In this document: positions 43,564 to 52,072 of the stretch, piece after piece
Layout of the letters: the number at the start of each line of letters is the position of its first letter
Position numbering within the stretch: position 1 is the stretch's first letter
Assembly (NCBI GenBank): GCA_035701265.1
Contig: DASSNU010000014.1
Coordinates: 57,070 to 121,069 of the forward strand
Length of the DNA: 64,000 nucleotides
From: DASSNU01 sp035701265
Lineage (GTDB): Bacteria; Gemmatimonadota; Gemmatimonadetes; Gemmatimonadales; Gemmatimonadaceae
Direction: 5' to 3'
Translations under genes and position numbers: made by a program
The notes under the pieces: generated by a model
What the model saw: only the letters and a program-made list of their open reading frames with translations
What the model was told of the DNA's origin: nothing
Databases searched by the model: none

Positions 43564-46167
43564 TCACTCGCGCAGCGTGCTCGCGGGATCGACACCCGCT
43601 GCGCGGAAGGCCGGGACGAGCGCCGCGGCGAGCGCGACCACGAACAGCGCAGCCGATGCGGCGGCGAGCGTGATCGGATCGCCGGGGCCGACGCCGTAGA
43701 GCAGCGCGGTGAGCAGCCGCGCGAAGGCCAGCGCGCCCACCGCCCCCGCCGCGATCCCGAGTGCCGCAAGCCGGAGCGCCCCGCCGGCTACGTGCGCCAG
43801 AATGTCCGATGCGCGCGCACCGAGTGCGAGGCGAACACCGAACTCCCGCGTGCGCTGCGACACCCCGTACGCTACGAGTCCCGAGAGACCGACGATCGCG
43901 ATGAGCAACGTGACGAACGCGAGCACCGTCACGAGCGCGGCCATCACGCGGTAGCCGGAGATGTGCCGCGACTCGAGCGCGCGCATCGACATCACCTCGC
44001 CGATGGCGGCATCCGGATCGACGCCCGCCACGACGCGGCGAACGACGTCGCGGGCCGCGTCGGGGTCACCGCGGGTCCACACCGCGATCGCGGACTCGCC
44101 GGACGGGGCCTGCAACACCGGGCGGTAGATCGTGGGGCGCAGCGGTTCGTCCAGGCCGCCGTAGTACACGTTCGCCACGACGCCGACGATGTGCCACGGC
44201 ACGCCGTCAACGACGAGCACGCGTCCGATCACCGGCGCACCCGGCCACATGCGGTCCGCGAGCAACGTGCTGACGACGGCGACGCGCTCACCGTCCGCCG
44301 TGTCGGCGGCCGTGATCCAGCGCCCCGACACGATGCGTATGCCGGCCGCATCGGCGTAGCCTGGCGACACGCGCTGGTCGAGGGCGGTGAGGGGGCGACC
44401 GTCGGGCGCAGGCGGCCGGCCAGGAATCTCGAACGAGGTTCCCCAAGAACTGTTGCTGAGCGGGAGCGTCGAGATGAAGCCCGCGCTCAGGACGTCGGGT
44501 TGCGCGCCGAGTGCGGCATCGACACGGCGGTACACGTCGCGCATCGCGCTGTCCGTGAGCCCGCCGCGCAGCATGAGATTCATCGTCAGCACATGGTCGC
44601 GGCGCACGCCCGGGTCCGCGGCAACTATGTTGTGTATGCTGCGCGTAAGCAACGTGGACGCGGTGATGAGCACCAGGGCGACCGTGACCTCGAGCACGAC
44701 GAGCACCGACCGCAGACGAACACCGTGAACGCCGGCCGTGCTCGAGCGTGAGGCGTCGCCGAGCACGCTCTGGACATCGACGCGTGTGGCGCCGACGACG
44801 GGAACGAGCGCGAAGCCGGCCATCGAAGCGATCGACACCGCCAGCGTGAACAGGAGGACGCGACCGTCGACGCGCAGGTGTGCCCACCCCGGGATGAACC
44901 GGGCCAACGTCACGGGCACCATGTCGTGCAAGGCACTCACCCCCCAGTGCGCGAGCATGACGCCTACCGCACCCGCGACCAGCGCGAGCACCAGCGACTC
45001 GGCCAGGAGATGTCGCGCGAGACGCCAGCGGCGCACGCCGAGGGCAGCGCGCAGGGCGAGCTCGGGACGCCGCGTGGAGAGACGCGCGACCAGCAGATTC
45101 GCCGCGCTCATGCAGGCGGCAAGGAGCACGAGGATGGCGGAGGCGACGGCAATGGTCCTCAATCCCTTCACGTCGTCCGTGTGGTACTCGCGCATCGGAC
45201 GGGGAACGAGCGTCCACGTCGCATTCGTCCTGGGCGACTGGCGCGCGAGCTGGCGCGCCACACCCTTCGCCTGGGCAGCGACAGCCTGCATCGTTGCCCC
45301 GGGCGCGAGACGGCCGACGAGCACCAGAGAGCGCGACTCGAAGTCGTTGGCCGCCTGGGCGCTCACCGGGTACGGTAGATACACATCCGCCGCCTCCGGA
45401 AACGCGACATCCCTGGCGAGAACGCCGACCACGGTGACCGGTCTGCCGCCGAGTGTGATCGTGGAATCGAGCGCGCCGGAACTGGCCGCCAGGCGAGAGC
45501 GCCAGAAGTCATAGGAGAGCACTGCCGCGCCGGGTGCACCGGGCGCATCCGCGCCTTCCGGAAAGCCGTGGCCGAGCGCGAATGGCGCATCGATGATGGC
45601 GAACAGGTTCGCGGTGACGCGGAAGCCGCTGGTCATCTCGCTGCCGCCAGTCGTGCGAAACGCGCCACTCCATGGGCTAGCCGCGGCGACGCTGCTCAGC
45701 GCCGGAACGTGTTGCCGCAGCGCAACGAGCGCGGCGGGGGAGCCCTCGTAACAGTCCGAGCACCGTGGCGTGCGCTCGGCGATCCAGAGGAGCTGATCCT
45801 GCGGGAGAAGCGGGTACGGACTCGTGAAGACGCCTTCGACCATACTGTACACGGCCGTCGCCGCCCCGATGCCGAGTGCGAGCGTGATGCAGACGGCGAG
45901 CGCGTACGTGGGCGTACGGCGCAACGACCGCCATGCGAGCCGGAGATCCTGCACCGACTGCTCGATCCACGCCGGATGCCAGAGCGTGTGCACCGCTTCC
46001 GCGGTGCGGGAGACGTTTCCGAACGCGCGGTGAGCGGCGCCGTAGGGGTCGGGCTCGCCGGCGCGTGCTTGGGCCTCGAACTCGATGTGATCGCGTAGCT
46101 CGCGCGCGATCTCCTCGTCGCTGGGTGCACCGGAACGACGGAGGAGGTCACGCAGTCGAGCGAGCAT
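43564..46167 (-). CDS. ADOP-type ABC permease (second copy in window)
   Basis: The 867-residue permease shares its plan with the one at 19036-21687. An N-terminal segment (EIARELRDHIEFEAQARAGEPDP, then RAFGNVSRTAEAV) precedes a MacB-type core and two FtsX blocks. Typical elements are LALGIGAATAVYSMVEG, RTREFGVRLALGARASD and a final AAGVDPASTLRE. It is an inner-membrane protein with no adjacent ATPase gene. It is cotranscribed with the PadR gene upstream, with 3 bases between the genes. Confidence 0.92.
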   Translation of the reverse strand: MLARLRDLLRRSGAPSDEEIARELRDHIEFEAQARAGEPDPYGAAHRAFGNVSRTAEAVHTLWHPAWIEQSVQDLRLAWRSLRRTPTYALAVCITLALGIGAATAVYSMVEGVFTSPYPLLPQDQLLWIAERTPRCSDCYEGSPAALVALRQHVPALSSVAAASPWSGAFRTTGGSEMTSGFRVTANLFAIIDAPFALGHGFPEGADAPGAPGAAVLSYDFWRSRLAASSGALDSTITLGGRPVTVVGVLARDVAFPEAADVYLPYPVSAQAANDFESRSLVLVGRLAPGATMQAVAAQAKGVARQLARQSPRTNATWTLVPRPMREYHTDDVKGLRTIAVASAILVLLAACMSAANLLVARLSTRRPELALRAALGVRRWRLARHLLAESLVLALVAGAVGVMLAHWGVSALHDMVPVTLARFIPGWAHLRVDGRVLLFTLAVSIASMAGFALVPVVGATRVDVQSVLGDASRSSTAGVHGVRLRSVLVVLEVTVALVLITASTLLTRSIHNIVAADPGVRRDHVLTMNLMLRGGLTDSAMRDVYRRVDAALGAQPDVLSAGFISTLPLSNSSWGTSFEIPGRPPAPDGRPLTALDQRVSPGYADAAGIRIVSGRWITAADTADGERVAVVSTLLADRMWPGAPVIGRVLVVDGVPWHIVGVVANVYYGGLDEPLRPTIYRPVLQAPSGESAIAVWTRGDPDAARDVVRRVVAGVDPDAAIGEVMSMRALESRHISGYRVMAALVTVLAFVTLLIAIVGLSGLVAYGVSQRTREFGVRLALGARASDILAHVAGGALRLAALGIAAGAVGALAFARLLTALLYGVGPGDPITLAAASAALFVVALAAALVPAFRAAGVDPASTLRE

Positions 46168-46170
46168 GGC

Positions 46171-46584
46171 TCACGCCTCCGGAGCGGGCTGCATGACGTT
46201 GGCGATGGCGAGGACGAGGGCGTTCCACCGCGACTCCTGACGCGCGAGCGCGCGCCGGCCGGCGACGGTGAGCCGGTAGTACTTGTATTCTCGCGCGGCG
46301 CCCGGCGCGCGCTCCCAGCGGGCCGCGATCAGCTTCTGCCGCACGAGACGGTGCAGCGCGGGGTAGAGCGACCCGTGCTCCACGGTGAGCACGTCGCGCG
46401 ACGACTGGCGGATCTGCGTGGCGATACCGTGCCCGTGCGCGGGGCCGAAGGCCAGCGTCTTGAGGATGAGCATGTCGAGCGTGCCCTGCACGAGCTCGAG
46501 CTTGGCATCGGGGGCTCTGGCCATCGGTCGGGTCGCCGCGCGGGGGGTGGACCGTCCGGGACGCGATGGTAGACGCTCTACCAT
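46171..46584 (-). CDS. PadR family transcriptional regulator (second copy)
   Basis: The PadR winged helix begins at AKLELVQGTLDMLILKTLA, then HGHGIATQI, LTVEHGSLYPALHRLVRQ and the wing AREYKYYRLTVAGRRAL. The ATG at 46584 lies within a palindrome and within a few bases of the predicted transcription start, so the message would be nearly leaderless with 20 extra residues. The ATG at 46524 would match the usual family N-terminus but has no ribosome site, so the start is open. It sits directly upstream of the ADOP permease it presumably controls. Confidence 0.88.
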   Translation of the reverse strand: MVERLPSRPGRSTPRAATRPMARAPDAKLELVQGTLDMLILKTLAFGPAHGHGIATQIRQSSRDVLTVEHGSLYPALHRLVRQKLIAARWERAPGAAREYKYYRLTVAGRRALARQESRWNALVLAIANVMQPAPEA

Positions 46585-46622
46585 CGCACCCCAAGAGTAC
46601 GCCGCGGAGTGCGATGGGTCAA
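46565..46622 (-). promoter_or_regulatory. promoter and palindromic operator of the second PadR/ADOP unit
   Basis: On the minus strand TTGACC (46622-46617) and TACTCT (46599-46594) are 17 bases apart. The palindrome GATGGTAGA-CGC-TCTACCATC (46565-46585) has perfect 9-base arms. It covers the expected transcription start and the ATG at 46584. The core GTAGAC is shared with the repeats before the other PadR gene. Autorepression is inferred. Confidence 0.7.
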
Positions 46623-46704
46623 GACCACGGGGCCGGGCAGCCGCGCGCGCTTACCTCAGCATACGCGTGTCGGGAAAGGTCCCCCACGTTCCCCGCGACC
46701 CCTG

Positions 46705-47082
46705 TCATTCATCGTCCCGGTCTTCCAGTTCTTCGAGCTCGAACTCCCGGTTGCAATACTGCCGGAGAAACGTGTCGAGATCGGTGAGTGCCGCGTTTTC
46801 CTCGCTCGAGAGTTGCACCGGCCCGGCATGGCCCGCCGCGAGCAGCTCGTCTACCACGGCGCAATCTTGCGGCGAAAGCATCATGTCGGCGAATCCATGT
46901 CGCCAATCCCAATCCGTACGCTCGACCAGCCGGGCTGAAAGCCCTTCGAAGTCACGGACGGAAAGCCACAATTCCGGCGTCTGCGGCTGCTTGGCAGCAG
47001 CCTCGCGGAGACGAGCACCGAGCGCGCGCAGCACCGCAGCGCCACGGTGCACGGTCTCGAGATAATCGGACGGAAAGTGCAT
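46705..47082 (-). CDS. hypothetical helical protein
   Basis: The 125-residue product is predicted to be helical and acidic at its C-terminus (ELEELEDRDDE). It shows no export signal. I do not recognise a family. The gene stands alone between the PadR promoter and a peptidase gene. Confidence 0.5.
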   Translation of the reverse strand: MHFPSDYLETVHRGAAVLRALGARLREAAAKQPQTPELWLSVRDFEGLSARLVERTDWDWRHGFADMMLSPQDCAVVDELLAAGHAGPVQLSSEENAALTDLDTFLRQYCNREFELEELEDRDDE

Positions 47083-47190
47083 CGCGGTACCGATTCTGGT
47101 CCAAGACTCACGTTAGGCTCAGAAGAGGTGATACACGGGAGTGCGTAGCGCGCACACGTCCATGGACTCCGTTGTCAGCTTCGACAGTCG

Positions 47191-47922
47191 TCAGGCACCC
47201 TGCAGTCGGACCTGGATCTTTCGTTCTTCGAGGTACCGGAGAAGCGCACCCAACCGATCCTGGATAGGCAGATAGCCCCGTTGCTGTTGGTACAGCCAGA
47301 TCCGCGCTTTGAGAATCGCCGAAGCGTCCGGGTCGAGCTCACGATCCGATTCGGGATCGAGACCGAAGACGGCGTTGACATCGCCAAAGTCGAGTGCGAT
47401 GAGCTCCAGGATGTGGAAGAGGTACAGGCACTTTCCAGGATCGTACCCGGCGCGCAGGCAGAGGTCCATGGCATGACGATCAGCCGCTGTTTCGCGCTCG
47501 ACGCTGTAGATGCGTTTCTGCAGCGACCGGAAGAAGAGCATGGCCAGGTGCGGGCCGCTCAGGCGCGCGGCACGACGCGCGAATGTGTAACGGAAGAAGT
47601 CGAGATGCCCCAGCTCGTGATGCGCCAGCTCATGAGCAATGACGAACGCGGCCGCCTCCTCGTGAGGGCATCGTTCCAGAAGCCGGCGCGAGAAGTAGAT
47701 GAACCGGCCGGGCGCCGTGAATGCTGTGAATTCGTGGAGCCATGGCACTTCGACCGTGAACCGTTCGGTGGCCGGCCGATGCGCTTGCAGTCGCGTGGCG
47801 GCGGCGCGCACGCGATCCGGCATGGACCCGCTCTGCTCGATGAATGCGTTCTCGGCGACCAGCGCATGGAGCCAGTCGCCGAACCATTCTCCGGAGGGAA
47901 GCTGGTAGTCACCGGACCACAT
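47191..47922 (-). CDS. M48-type zinc metallopeptidase
   Basis: The protein carries the zinc motif HELAH (His97, His101) in VIAHELAHHELGHLDFF, and the third ligand region lies in AADRHAMDLCLRAG. Preceding elements TAPGRFIYFSRRLLE and EEAAAFV fit the M48 family, which acts on membrane-linked or periplasmic substrates. No signal or membrane segment is obvious. The start at 47922 is tentative, because the frame stays open upstream and no clear ribosome site is seen. Confidence 0.8.
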   Translation of the reverse strand: MWSGDYQLPSGEWFGDWLHALVAENAFIEQSGSMPDRVRAAATRLQAHRPATERFTVEVPWLHEFTAFTAPGRFIYFSRRLLERCPHEEAAAFVIAHELAHHELGHLDFFRYTFARRAARLSGPHLAMLFFRSLQKRIYSVERETAADRHAMDLCLRAGYDPGKCLYLFHILELIALDFGDVNAVFGLDPESDRELDPDASAILKARIWLYQQQRGYLPIQDRLGALLRYLEERKIQVRLQGA

Positions 47923-48050
47923 GGGATGCGTATTGGGTGTGTCGGACGGCGAGCTCAGCGGGGAGCGCCGGCGCTCCAAGAGCGAGAATGGCGGCTTCGA
48001 CCCGATCTCGCCAGACGATCGCGTGGGGGGCGACTGGTCGAGACCACGAA

Positions 48051-48605
48051 CTACCGCTGTCGGAGCTGCACGGTGCGTAGCGCGCGGCGCAGCGTATCGA
48101 GAGTCGGTGCTCGAGTGGCGAATCCGTTCACCCAGATGCGTCCTCCGGTCGACAGTGGCCACCCGGCAACCAGCATTGGCTGCCGCTCAAATCCCGGAAA
48201 TCCACCGCTCACCAATCCCGTCTCGACGAGTGCAATCCCCGTCGCCACGGTGTCACGATGGACAGACACGCTGTCTGCCGACGCGCAGTCGGCTGCACAA
48301 CTCGCGGGGCTGGCCAGGTGAGGCGGCCATGGCTCGTCCGGCGTGCGCGCGGTGTCGACGGAGATGCTGAGCCACGCTCGTGCAGGAGACTGCACGTCGC
48401 CCCGCACCCAGTGGGCATGACCCTCCGTGACACCAGCTTCTGGCACGAAGCCCGCCGGTAGGCAGAGAGCGATCGCCGAGTCAGGCGACCAGCTCGCGAC
48501 GGCGCCGACGGTACAGGTGGGGTTCGCCGCCGTTTCCGGTGCGGGCCGGCTGCATCCAGTCACGGCGACGAGCACGAGCTCAACACAGACGACGACGCGC
48601 CGCAA
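48051..48605 (-). CDS. small lipoprotein, function unknown
   Basis: The TTG at 48605 has GGGAGG a few bases upstream and gives a lipoprotein signal ending VTGCS. The 184-residue product has several Cys (TCTVG, LCLPAG, CAADCAS), so it probably folds with disulfides in the periplasm. I recognise no family. The M48 peptidase gene lies downstream on the same strand. Confidence 0.55.
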   Translation of the reverse strand: MRRVVVCVELVLVAVTGCSRPAPETAANPTCTVGAVASWSPDSAIALCLPAGFVPEAGVTEGHAHWVRGDVQSPARAWLSISVDTARTPDEPWPPHLASPASCAADCASADSVSVHRDTVATGIALVETGLVSGGFPGFERQPMLVAGWPLSTGGRIWVNGFATRAPTLDTLRRALRTVQLRQR

Positions 48606-48659
48606 TCATCCTCCCGAGAACGTGTGGTGCGGTTGTGGAGCGCAACTGTGAGTGCGTGG

Positions 48660-49190
48660 TCAGGCGGCGAGCGGTGCGCCGAGCGGTACGGGCGCTCCCT
48701 GTTGGCGGCGGAGGCGAATGGCGATCGCGAGCGCGACGAAGCTCAACAACCAGAGTACGTAGCCGGCTCGCACGTTGTGGGCGAACCCGCCGGAGAGCCA
48801 CGTGGCACCGAGCGCGATGCTCACCCACGCGGCGGCCTCCAGTAGCCACGATGGCCGGCGGTCAGGCGCGAGGAGCAAGAGTCCGCAGGCAGCGACGAAC
48901 AATAGATGGGTGAGAGCACTCGCGACCGCGAGCAGTTGGCCGATCGCATCGCCAACCGACTGCGGCGCCGACGGGGTGAGTATGGGTGCGAGAGCGGTCC
49001 GGATCGCGTCGCGTCCGTAATAGACGTTCGTGGCGCTCCGCGACGTTTCCACAGTCGAGGCGCCGACGCTCGCGGGCCTACTCACAATCGAGAACGGTGT
49101 GAGCTCGGCCACGGGCAGGAACCACGAAGCTGTGTACAGAGCGAGCGCGATGAGCGTGGTCACCAGCACACGCGGCGACGGACGGTTCAT
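48660..49190 (-). CDS. hypothetical membrane protein
   Basis: The 176-residue product has about four hydrophobic segments: VLVTTLIALALYTASWFLP near the N-terminus, ASALTHLLFVAACGLLLLA, LEAAAWVSIALGATWLSGG, and YVLWLLSFVALAIAI. A long external loop lies between the first two. No family is recognised. Confidence 0.6.
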   Translation of the reverse strand: MNRPSPRVLVTTLIALALYTASWFLPVAELTPFSIVSRPASVGASTVETSRSATNVYYGRDAIRTALAPILTPSAPQSVGDAIGQLLAVASALTHLLFVAACGLLLLAPDRRPSWLLEAAAWVSIALGATWLSGGFAHNVRAGYVLWLLSFVALAIAIRLRRQQGAPVPLGAPLAA

Positions 49191-49308
49191 GTAGCCTCCT
49201 GCGGATGCGCAACTCGGTGTCTCAAGCTGAGCTCAGCTGCCGGCGCAGCATGAGGGCGCGTGCGAAGGACCGGCGGATCCGCGGATTGCCCGTCCACTGC
49301 AGCGTACA

Positions 49309-49689
49309 TCATACGGCGCGGTGCGGGATGGAAGCCAGCGCAATCTTTACCCGATCGACTAATTCGCGCCCGCGCGCCGCGCCTTGTTCCGGAGTCGAGA
49401 GCCACGGTGCGACGGTGTCTGGATCTGTGAATGCTGCATCAACGTTTGCATACGTGCTGGGCTTTGGGAATGCCGCTGTCGGCTGAGCGGCAAGAACCAT
49501 CCATGCCGTGTGGTCCTTGCCATCCCACGTGAATCTCACGCGGGCGCCACGTCGCACGTACTCGAGGTCTGCACTTCCGAACGAGGAATGGTGGTAGGCC
49601 TCGCTCGCCAAGTGGAACCCCAAAGCGCCGAGTTCCGGTTCGATCGTATCGAGCAGGGCGCGCAAGACCGGATCTAGGGTTCTTTCCAT
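49309..49689 (-). CDS. hypothetical cytoplasmic protein
   Basis: The 126-residue product from the ATG at 49689 has a strand-rich centre with HHSSFGSADLEYVRRGARVRF and FTWDGKDHTAWMVLAAQ. I recognise no family and see no export signal. An upstream TTG at 49737 would add 16 residues, so the start is uncertain. Confidence 0.45.
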   Translation of the reverse strand: MERTLDPVLRALLDTIEPELGALGFHLASEAYHHSSFGSADLEYVRRGARVRFTWDGKDHTAWMVLAAQPTAAFPKPSTYANVDAAFTDPDTVAPWLSTPEQGAARGRELVDRVKIALASIPHRAV

Positions 49690-49749
49690 TCGTTCAATAG
49701 TGTGGCTGGACAGCGCGCGATCAGCGGCAAAGGCCAATAGGCGGGACTT

Positions 49750-50355
49750 CTACACATCATAGTCCTTCAATATCGCCTTCGCACGGTCCGTCTGATCCTG
49801 CACGACTCCGAGGTCGCCCAGGAGCTCGGCCAATGCCGCCAGATACGCCCATGTTTGACTGAAGAACGGCATCCGCCGAAGGTACAGGAACGTGTCATCT
49901 GCCACCTGCAGGCGGAAGTGCGCTTCAAGGATGGGTTCGACATAGCTGATACCTCGTGCGAACGCGCCCCAGAGGTACGCATAGCGGGCCTGCGCCAGAC
50001 CGTAGGAGGCCGGGATGCTCGGGAAGCGAAAGAGATCGAAGAGCGCGAACATTTCGTCGATCTCGCCTCGAAACTCTTGTTCCTGCGCAAGAGAAAACGC
50101 GATGCTGCCGGAGTCAGGAACCGCCTGTCGCGCTTCCTGGAAGCGAGCGAAAGCTGTCGCGTGATCGCCGCGCTGAAAGGCGAGGACTCCCCTCAGATGA
50201 AACCAGCTCTCGCGTTCGGCCCCCTTCAGCCGGCGCGGACTGAACTTCTCGAGCTCGGTCTCCAGGGAAGCAATCTTTCCTGCGCGTCGGAGCTCATCGG
50301 CGAGAGCGTCTATGCGATTCGGCTTGTCGCGTCGGAACATTGAGGAGGTCGTCAT
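49750..50355 (-). CDS. hypothetical TPR-like protein
   Basis: The 201-residue product shows helix-pair patterns, including WFHLRGVLAFQRGDHATAFARF and TWAYLAALAELLGDLGVV. It resembles cytosolic TPR proteins. Internal Met codons near the start leave the exact N-terminus open; a start at 50340 is possible. It diverges from the toxin-antitoxin pair. Confidence 0.6.
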   Translation of the reverse strand: MTTSSMFRRDKPNRIDALADELRRAGKIASLETELEKFSPRRLKGAERESWFHLRGVLAFQRGDHATAFARFQEARQAVPDSGSIAFSLAQEQEFRGEIDEMFALFDLFRFPSIPASYGLAQARYAYLWGAFARGISYVEPILEAHFRLQVADDTFLYLRRMPFFSQTWAYLAALAELLGDLGVVQDQTDRAKAILKDYDV

Positions 50356-50389
50356 CACGCGGGGCACCGCCGACTAACCAAGGAGCGGA

Positions 50390-50395
50390 TATAAT
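50390..50395 (+). promoter_or_regulatory. consensus -10 box before the toxin-antitoxin genes
   Basis: A perfect TATAAT lies 12 bases before the GTG at 50408, which places the transcription start within a few bases of the toxin start. No good -35 box is seen at the usual distance. Confidence 0.55.
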
Positions 50396-50407
50396 GATAT
50401 AAGGCGG

Positions 50408-50611
50408 GTGGCGAAGCTGGCCACCGCCCTTGGATCCATTGCCGTGTGCAGCGACGCCGGGACGACGTGGCGCATTGTCTACCGGCTCGACCACGATGCG
50501 ATCGTGATCGCCGAGATCTTTCAAAAGACTACGCGACAGACGCCTGTCCGAATCGCTCAGGAGTGTCGACGGCGGTTGGCGCGGTATGATGCCGCAGTCG
50601 GAGGAGATTGA
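50408..50611 (+). CDS. HigB/RelE-like toxin, short form
   Basis: The 67-residue product carries the core of the phage-Gp49/HigB-type toxin: TWRIVYRLDHDAIVIAEIFQKTTRQTP, seen in parts, and a C-terminal helix RIAQECRRRLARY. Full-length members usually have 30-40 more N-terminal residues, which are missing here because of a stop in frame just upstream. The toxin-first order and the antitoxin start 2 bases after its stop fit a HigBA unit. The short N-terminus may mean the toxin is inactive. Confidence 0.7.
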   Translation: MAKLATALGSIAVCSDAGTTWRIVYRLDHDAIVIAEIFQKTTRQTPVRIAQECRRRLARYDAAVGGD

Positions 50612-50612
50612 T

Positions 50613-50945
50613 ATGGATACGAAGAAGCGAAAGCGTCTCGAGGCTGCCGGATGGAAGGCCGGATCAGCGGCGGAGTTTCTCGGACTGTCCACTGAGGAAG
50701 CGGCCCTCGTCGAGACGCGCCTCGCCGTGAGCCGTGCCTTGCGCGCACGACGCCAGGCGCGTGGGGTGACGCAAGCCGCCCTTGCGACGAAGCTGCGCTC
50801 GAGCCAATCGCGGATCGCGAAGATGGAGGCCGGCGACCCGAGTATTTCGCTCGATCTGCTGCTGCGCGCCTACTTTGCCACCGGCGCAACGAAGCGCGAT
50901 CTGGCGCGCGTTCTGACGTCACGCCGGAAGGTGGTTGCGGCATGA
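50613..50945 (+). CDS. HigA/XRE-type antitoxin
   Basis: The 110-residue protein starts at ATG 50613 after GGAGGAG, with the family opening KKRKRLEAAGWKAGSAAEFLGLS. An XRE helix-turn-helix follows: RRQARGVTQAALATKLRSSQSRIAKMEAG. It would bind the toxin and repress their common promoter. It begins 2 bases after the toxin stop. Confidence 0.88.
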   Translation: MDTKKRKRLEAAGWKAGSAAEFLGLSTEEAALVETRLAVSRALRARRQARGVTQAALATKLRSSQSRIAKMEAGDPSISLDLLLRAYFATGATKRDLARVLTSRRKVVAA

Positions 50946-51214
50946 CGCCGAGGTTACAGGCTGGCGCTGATTACTCGAGTGCGAGGGTGCTCGATCCGAG
51001 AAGGGCTCGCCAGCCGTACGAATAGAAGCCCTGGCGCGCTCTTCCGGTCGAAGGACTGGCTACAAGGCTAGGGCGCAGCGGTGTACGCGTCCAACCGTGC
51101 CCCGAGTTCGAGGAACTCCACGGGCGGGCACACGGTGAAACAGCTCGCGCAGATGCCGCTCACGTTCAAGGTGCCGTACTCAGGACTGCGGGAGCCACGA
51201 GCTGCCTCCCGCCG

Positions 51215-52072
51215 CTACGTGCAGGCGTGGGCCGTCATGCTCAGGTCGAACCGGATGCCCTTGCCGAAGAACTTCGCCGGTTCCTCCACGGAGTCGTTGA
51301 GCATCTTGAACAGCGGCTCCACGGCGTACACGTATCTCCCCCTGGGCACCGCGCTCTGCGAGAACACCGTGTCGCGAACGACGAACGTCGCCACCTGCTG
51401 CGCTTCCGCCTCGCCGGCAGGGGCGAAGGGGGACTCACTGAATCCGGCGGGGCGAGTGTCGATCCCCTGCACGACCCGGTAGCCCGAGGCATCGGGAACG
51501 ACGTGCCAGATGAGTGTCACCTGAGCGCTCGGCGCAGCCGGGCAAGGGGCAAAGCGAATGAACTCCGGCTCGATCGTGGTTGGCACCATGGCACTGGACC
51601 CGGCTGTAAGCACCACCGCGGCGTTCGAGCTGTCGAGCGCGATCATCGTCTTGTTCTGCACGCCGAGGGCAACGACGCGAAAATAGAGCGTCCGACCGGG
51701 CAGCAGACCCTGGACTGTCTGGAGGGTGATCTTGGCCGGTGACGCGGTTGGCGTGGCGGCCACCCACGGACCCGTTGCGCTCCACGCGCGCACGATCCGG
51801 TAACCTGCCGCCCCCGGATACGGAGACCACTGGAGATCGACGCGTTGCAGGTAGTGATATGGTATCGACCCTCGAGCGGTCGCCCGCGTGCCGTTGTGGA
51901 AGGCGTCGATGGCCGCGCTCTCGGCTCGTGTCCGCAAGGGCCGTGTCGGTGTCAGGGGAGACCGCTGTGTGGCGGCCCGTTTCGTGGTCTGCGCGGGCGC
52001 CGTCGTGGCCATCGATGTCAGTGCCGCGACAATGCCGGCCACGCGCGCAAGACTTCGACGCGTGAATCTCAT
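51215..52072 (-). CDS. secreted FN3-like domain protein
   Basis: The 285-residue product starts with a signal peptide ending TAPAQ. Two fibronectin type III-like domains follow, with YLQRVDLQWSPYPGAAGYRIVRA and QVTLIWHVVPDASGYRVVQG as the diagnostic strands. The ATG at 52072 overlaps the previous stop as ATGA, so it is the last gene of the minus-strand envelope run. It may bind glycans or other envelope proteins. Confidence 0.75.
   Translation of the reverse strand: MRFTRRSLARVAGIVAALTSMATTAPAQTTKRAATQRSPLTPTRPLRTRAESAAIDAFHNGTRATARGSIPYHYLQRVDLQWSPYPGAAGYRIVRAWSATGPWVAATPTASPAKITLQTVQGLLPGRTLYFRVVALGVQNKTMIALDSSNAAVVLTAGSSAMVPTTIEPEFIRFAPCPAAPSAQVTLIWHVVPDASGYRVVQGIDTRPAGFSESPFAPAGEAEAQQVATFVVRDTVFSQSAVPRGRYVYAVEPLFKMLNDSVEEPAKFFGKGIRFDLSMTAHACT

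Noticed and set aside
51081..51482. 133-codon plus-strand frame near the FN3 gene end
   Set aside because: It is mostly antisense to the FN3 gene, which has a signal peptide and clear domain motifs.
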